A DNA stretch of 64,000 nucleotides, taken from contig OZ023264.1 in the NCBI GenBank assembly GCA_964006375.1, forward strand, positions 11,728,225 to 11,792,224, read 5' to 3'. Shown piece after piece: positions 57,794 through 64,000 of this stretch; positions within the stretch are counted from its first letter, which is position 1; every line of letters begins with the position of its first letter. Both the position numbers and the translations under genes were made by a program. Under the pieces are notes generated by a model. The model did not search any database. It was not told the origin of the DNA and was given only the letters and a program-made list of their open reading frames with translations. This DNA is from Tillus elongatus. Taxonomy: Eukaryota; Arthropoda; Insecta; Coleoptera; Cleridae.

Positions 57794-58407
57794 TCTAAAG
57801 GAGTTTATATGTGTGTATATGTGCATGTGCGTATGTATTTGTGTTTGTATATTGATGTTATTAAGTACGTAAAACATACACTAATTATATAAGACAAAGT
57901 ATAAGCACCGTATCTAACTCATATGTTTAAACATATCAAATAAATTTTCTACTTGCCACTTGCCTATCCCGTATCATATATAAAACTTCAAATCCACACC
58001 GTGTAATTTATAAAAGTCTGTGGCTAGTGGAGGATCATTCCGTTGCCATCCTAGCATTTGAACACACACACACACACACGCATGACCTTGTAAATGGCAT
58101 ATAAATTTACATTTCTCACACATACACACGTCATATCATCTCTGATAACAACTAAACACACACACACACACAGTATAATATATGTTCTATTAATTATACG
58201 AGTCCGTCTATTATTCAATATAGAAGCTACAATGCATGTTATATTTGTTATAAGAAAAGAAATTCAAATGGAACGCTATTAAACACGTCAATAGTAATAC
58301 ATATGCATCACAATTTGAATTATGTCAATATGCTGATGATTTTAATTGATAATGACGATGGGTCAACCAAAAACATGTATGATGTTTATGTGAAATAATT
58401 TAATATT
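57794..58407. other. No gene recognised
   Basis: AT-rich with short (AC)n runs near 58065-58080 and 58155-58170. It would be intron of the gene inferred from the exon at 58415. Confidence 0.45.
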
Positions 58408-58414
58408 GACTTAC

Positions 58415-58592
58415 CAATAATAAAAACTACAATGTTAGCTACGATGGGAGCGCGCAGACGCACCCGGAGCCGTTTTCTGCTAGTAGGCTGTGTCTTCTTG
58501 TCGGTGCCTGTAGCAGGAATAGTGATACATGTCTGTGGTTGTTGGGCCTGCCGCTCAGGTGGCGCTGTCGTGTTTGCCATTATCTTGTTATC
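58415..58592 (-). CDS. Candidate host-gene coding exon with start codon
   Basis: A 178-bp GC-rich island in AT-rich surroundings. On the minus strand it is preceded by a strong acceptor (pyrimidine tract then CCGCAG, ending 58593) and followed by the donor GTAAGTC (58414-58408). An ATG lies 12 bases into the exon (58578-58580). The 55 full codons begin MANTTAPPERQ, are rich in Q, T, P and K, then basic ('RKRLRVRLRAP'), and end in a hydrophobic stretch 'IVANIVVFII', the probable start of a membrane helix. The exon ends in phase 1. This looks like the first coding exon (not the first exon) of a membrane protein with a cytosolic N-terminus. Family not recognised. Confidence 0.55.
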
Positions 58593-59815
<1,223 letters not shown>

Positions 59816-59929
59816 TTTTTTATAATAATGAGATATAGGGTTGTTCTTTATTAGTTAATTTTCTTAGATATACAATTTGTGTATGAATGTATATGTGTTT
59901 AAGATATGTATTAAAATAAAACAGAACAT

Positions 59930-60108
59930 AGACCTACAGTAAATAACCGCGTACAACCACAACATTTTTATAATGACAAACGTAAACTAGACTTTTTTTG
60001 AGCTTTGGAAGTCAAAAAGCACACACACGACAATAGCTACCTTGTTTTAAACGAGCAAACTGATTTAATGAATTCCCCTTTCTTGGATATTCTTCTTTCT
60101 AATTAATT
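59930..60108 (+). pseudogene. Possible PLE reverse-transcriptase fragment
   Basis: Translation near 60030-60105 gives 'NSYLVLNEQTDLMNSPFLDILLSN', similar in pattern to the PLE block that follows the RT active site ('LPFLDVxxTK'). The preceding 'PQHFYNDKRKLDFF' type sequence is shared with 16.84-16.92 kb. Short and uncertain. Confidence 0.35.
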
Positions 60109-60186
60109 TTTTGATCAAAACATATCATAACATAGCAACAGATCTTTATTTGTAGTTGTCATGATTTCGTACTAATTCAATTTTAA

Positions 60187-60227
60187 TCTGTCTGAGAATG
60201 CTGTCAAGCAGCGAAACTAGTCACAGA
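60187..60227 (+). ncRNA. Hammerhead-like ribozyme motif, left arm
   Basis: Stem I TCTGT/ACAGA (perfect 5 bp), core CTGAGAA (expected CTGANGA), stem II GCTG/CAGC with loop TCAAG, GAA, self-complementary stem III ACTAGT and C (GUC triplet). Only core position 8 departs from consensus. Confidence 0.5.
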
Positions 60228-60571
60228 ATCGTTGAAGAACATCCTAGAACTTCCAGAATTTATAAGGGCCACTTGCTCCAGTTAGCTTACGTGCTGGCTA
60301 CGTCCTTTACCTACAAAAACGAAAACCAACAGTATGTATGTAGTATGGACCAATTTCACCAAGTAAGGGAATCAATGAATACTAATTGTACTATTCATTG
60401 ATTGTTGTTGCCCTTACTTGGTGAAACTTGTCCATACTGCATACAGACTTAGAGAATACTTCTCTAGCTTCACTGTTGGTTTTTAGTGGTGAAGGACGTA
60501 GCCAGCGCGTGAGCTATCTGGAGCAAGTGGCCCTTACGAATTCTGGATGTTCTAGGAGGTTCTTCAACGTT

Positions 60572-60614
60572 TCTGTGACTATAGTTTCGCTGCTTGACAG
60601 CATTCTCAGACAGA
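60572..60614 (-). ncRNA. Hammerhead-like ribozyme motif, right arm
   Basis: Minus-strand counterpart of 60187-60227 with the same stems I and II and core. Stem III here is ACTATAGT, still perfectly self-complementary although two bases longer. Confidence 0.5.
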
Positions 60615-60956
60615 TTAAAATGGAATTAGTACGAAATCATGACAACTATAAATAAAGATCTGTTGCTATGTTATGATATGTTTTGATCAAAAAATTTATC
60701 AAATTGAAAAAAAAAAAAGAAACACAGATGACAGATGAGGCTTTCAAAATGTCTACGTGATGTATGTCAATATTTTACATAAAAATAGAACTGGCCTATA
60801 ATAACTATGATAACAGTTACAACAATAAAATAACTAAACAATAACAGTATAAAAGCGGTCTCTATACAACAAAAATATCGACATACATCAAGTCAAAGAA
60901 AATAAATTTAAGTATTCTTTCAAAAAAGTTGTAATAAGATAATGAGTTGATGTATG

Positions 60957-61056
<100 letters not shown>

Positions 61057-61590
61057 AGGAATGTATTTTCTCACCCTGGTCACAACGCTATTTTATTATG
61101 AAAATTCTCTATAGGTTTTAAATAGACTCGTATTATGTGAACAGGTTTCACGTTAACTTTTACATATATAGCACCATTAAATTAAAAGTGTAGGCATCTG
61201 GCCCATCGTCGCTTGTTTAAAATCTTAGCTGGACGTAAGGGGAGGTTTAAGTGCGAGATATCTCATCTCAAGTCAACGTTAGGGGAGATTGCTTATCGGG
61301 CATATGGTTCATCTAAAGAAGGCATTAGCCATTGTATCGTTTAACGTGTTGGTTGCAGTAGAAAATTGTGTGTGGTGTTTATTGTTTTCTGTAAATTTAC
61401 AGTGCACGTTATATATACATTTATTCAGGTGAGTTATTGCTCATTGAACATGGCTGGTTCGTTTATTGTACCTGCTCTTATTTGTTTAAGTTATACATTG
61501 AGAAATAATTTCAATAAGTATTTGATTGAGAATGGTTTCAGGAAAAATCATGTAATAACTAATTTATATGAAAATAAATTGTAGCTAGAG

Positions 61591-61950
61591 TTAAAAGTCA
61601 GTTTATTATTTATACGAGGCTAAGTTATAAATTTAGAAGTAATTATCATATTCAAATAAAGGAGCTTTATGAAATAATTAGTAAAAATAGCTAAGTCAAA
61701 ATCAGTTTATTATTTATACGAGGTTAAGTTTTAAATTGAGAAGTAATTATCATATTCAAATAAAAGAGCTTTAGGAAATAATTTGAGAAATAGCTAAGCT
61801 AGATTACATTTATTATTTATACGAGGGTAAGTTATAAATTGAAAAGTAATTATCGTATTCGAATAAAGGGGCTTTATAAAATAATTTAGGTATTAGCCAA
61901 GTTTACATTAGGGCTGTTACTTATACGAGGTTAAGTCAATATTCATAAAT
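61591..61950. repeat. 104-bp tandem repeat, about 3.5 units
   Basis: TATACGAGG occurs at 61611, 61715, 61818 and 61922; the units diverge by point changes and small indels. Confidence 0.92.
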
Positions 61951-62558
61951 TAAGTAAGAGTTGAATTATGTCAGTTTGTTTATAGTAAATAAAGTAGAGT
62001 CTGTTTGAAAGTAAATTGATGATAGTTTGGAAGGTGTGAGGGACACCTTCGCTGTTTGCTCACCCAGTAGGGCGTCATACTGGTAGAGGCGTTTGGGTTT
62101 AGACCCAGGTTACGTAACCACAACACGGTGGCTTTTAGTGGCATCGTCAGACTAAGGTAGGGTTACGAGGTAACCATTGCACCTATCCCTGTTCGATGCG
62201 TGGATACCAGAGAGGGCACATTGTTGGGTTCGCCCTTTGTGTCCATTGCACTGATCAGTATTCATGTTGCCGGGAGCGTTGTTGTATTTGTCGATCTGAT
62301 AGCTTGTCCGAGACACTGTGGCCAGTTCACCCGTTGGTCTCATTGCACGGTCAGTCCCAGTGGGGGAGTTGGGGTACCTGGAGAAGGGCACAGTGTTGAG
62401 CAAGTCCATTGTGTCCATTGCACTTCTCGGTAGTCAACTCTGTCAGTACGAGCACTCTAGGTGAGGTATTGAACTGTGCCTCATTGCACACCTGGAAGCC
62501 GGCACGGACCTAGTGTTCGGGTACAGCGCCCAACAAAACACACAGGCTAAACTATTGT

Positions 62559-62690
62559 TTTAGAAACTATTATTTGAGTAACTAATGTTTGAATAATTGT
62601 TGTTTGAGTAATTATTATTTGAGTAACTATCGTGTGGGTAACTATTTGAGTAATTATTGTCTGAGTAATTATTGTTTGAGAACCTAATGG
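62559..62690. repeat. Minisatellite, about 15-bp unit
   Basis: Variants of TTTGAGTAATTATTG repeated about eight times. Confidence 0.85.
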
Positions 62691-62762
62691 TTGAGCATTT
62701 AGAGACATTGTTGAGAAGCAGTTCTGAGGCACTGATGTGCGCTTTTGAGAGAGTATTATGTG

Positions 62763-62899
62763 GCTCAGTGGAGCCTTGAGTAGAAACTGCTATGTTGGAG
62801 TTGCTCAGTGGAGCGTTATGTCGAAACTGCTCTTAATGTTAGGTTGCTCAGTGGAGCTTTGAGTATAATAGTTATTGATTATGAGTCGCTCGGTGGAGC
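62763..62899. repeat. 42-bp tandem repeat with GCTCAGTGGAGC core
   Basis: The 12-base core, itself partly self-complementary, begins at 62763, 62803, 62846 and 62888 (last copy GCTCGGTGGAGC). Confidence 0.9.
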
Positions 62900-63342
62900 G
62901 TGTAATTGGTAAATGATTGATAAACTGATAATTGAATGCTCCTCGTATATATGTTAGGTAGTGCTTTAGATAGGCAACGGTGTGTTCAGGTATATTTTTA
63001 ATTACAGGTTAGTGATGTTGTTACTGGACACATTTGGCACCCGCTCGCCCGACTCATTACGCCCGTACCTTAAGGCTTCGCCATCATTCTGACAAGTAAT
63101 AAACCTTTTGCCTTTTGCATGATTACTCTTAAGTAGATAACACAACTGCTAAGTAATATATCGACTGGTGATTGATTGTTGGGCTATGTAATTATATTAT
63201 GTGACCGTTAGTCGATTGTTATTATTATAATAGGTTACTTATATTGTTTACTAAGAGGGTTGTAACCTTGTGTCATCGAAGGGTTGCGTTCACTATTATT
63301 CGCTATTATTTAATATATTAGAAAAAAAAACGGACCCTTACA

Positions 63343-63475
63343 ATATATATAAACATAAAATAAAAATTCAATCAGAACTTAGTTTTGGGTTCTAAGTGCT
63401 CTAATTCACGCTCATTTGAAGAAATTTGTGGGAAGTCTCACCATCGATAACTCTCTATTACATATTTTAATAAAC
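63343..63475. repeat. R1 left arm
   Basis: 'TTCTAAGTGCTCTAATTCACG', 'CGCTCATTTGAAG' and 'CACCATCGATAACTCTC' type blocks follow the end of the LTR-like unit. Confidence 0.6.
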
Positions 63476-64000
63476 AATGGTAAGTGTGAGTTAAGTATTA
63501 CAAATTCTTATGATATATTTATAATGCGTCATCTACTGACTAATAAAGTGAATAATTCAACTTACAGAAATGAAGCATTCTTTCTCACAATCTGCGTATT
63601 CATCTTGTATCTCGAGATTTATCTTCCACGACAGTGACATAATAACTCATTACCGCTACTAAAACTTGAAACTTAATGGAATGTGTACAAAGGAACTTTA
63701 TATTTAGATGGCAATTGCAACAATAACTAATAACTAAGTACTATTTATTATACAGCTAAGGAGAAAAATGATTACCAGATAAGATAATGAAAAATTGCAT
63801 CAGTGTATTGAGGTGAAATCATCAACATAATTTAACACAAGCTAATTTCTCGTATTGTTCTAAAAATGTATGGGTGCAGCAAGTTCGTTATAGTAGCGAG
63901 TTTTCATAGAAATTATCTACAATAAATTTTTTACAAGTTTTCATTTAACTTAACCTGTTAGTACGTTTGCTTGTGTTTGTTAGTATGTTACGGTAAAGTC
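63476..64000. other. No gene recognised; MITE edge near the end
   Basis: From about 63873 a diverged MITE start ('GGGTGCAGCAAGTTCG') is visible. The rest has no identified feature. Confidence 0.45.

Larger units (their letters stand above)
60109..60695. repeat. Large palindrome with hammerhead-like motifs in both arms
   Basis: Arms of about 290 bp (60109-60400 and 60405-60695) pair with small differences. Shared blocks include 'GATCAAAACATATCATAACA', 'GCAACAGATCTTTAT', 'GTCTGAGAATGCTGTCAAGC', 'GGGCCACTTGCTCCAG' and 'AAGTAAGGG'. The centre is near 60402. It is interpreted as two PLE-type termini joined tail to tail, like 54950-55549. Confidence 0.75.

Noticed and set aside
61450..61584. Short ORF starting MAGSFIVPALICLSYTL
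   Set aside because: It lies inside the LTR-like unit, just before tandem repeats. No family or splice signal supports it.

Overview
This window is intergenic, repeat-dominated animal chromatin, most likely from an arthropod and probably an insect. It is AT-rich and has no bacterial-type operons. The coding sequences belong to eukaryotic mobile elements: an env-bearing errantivirus, a second Ty3/gypsy element, mariner elements of the DD41D and DD34D types, hAT, a CR1/Jockey-type LINE, and Penelope-like elements (PLEs). The only candidate host-gene piece is one short exon with good splice signals on the minus strand at 58415-58592. Twenty-one (TA)n arrays, about 1.9 kb in total, are scattered through the window. 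Many of them sit inside a dispersed repeat family called R1 here.

Layout. 1-8.3 kb: a decayed hammerhead-bearing relic, a GC-rich foldback repeat, a degenerate PLE with GIY-YIG remnants, TA arrays and MITEs. 8.3-15.7 kb: a complete errantivirus with two 321-bp LTRs, a CGCG target duplication, gag, pol and env; pol is broken by a TA array and by a frameshift. 15.7-32.8 kb: transposase relics, a tRNA-derived SINE, three LINE copies and a hAT element (8-bp duplication) that contains LINE copy 3. 32.9-35.0 kb: an apparently intact DD41D mariner with about 425-bp inverted repeats, sitting in a TA array. 35-43 kb: R1, MITE and PLE fragments. 43.0-49.5 kb: a nearly pristine Ty3/gypsy element with 738-bp LTRs and one 1648-codon gag-pol ORF. 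49.5-53.5 kb: R1, interrupted by a hammerhead-ribozyme tandem array. 53.5-54.9 kb: a broken DD34D mariner. 55-64 kb: inverted PLE termini, the candidate exon, a 0.6-kb palindrome and a 2.29-kb LTR-like unit.

The most notable system is the retrozyme-like insertion at 51940-53165. Its 307-bp tandem units each encode, on the minus strand, a textbook type I hammerhead ribozyme with a minimal self-complementary stem III. The insertion has a 12-bp target duplication, and a paralogous repeat at 35.4 kb shows the empty site. Four further loci, most with PLE features, carry hammerhead-like motifs (5.3, 37.4/57.3, 55 and 60.2 kb), and a decayed relative of the array unit lies at the window start. Retrozyme-like RNAs and PLEs, their suggested mobilisers, therefore occur side by side here. 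Borders of the short dispersed repeats are approximate because they were judged by eye.
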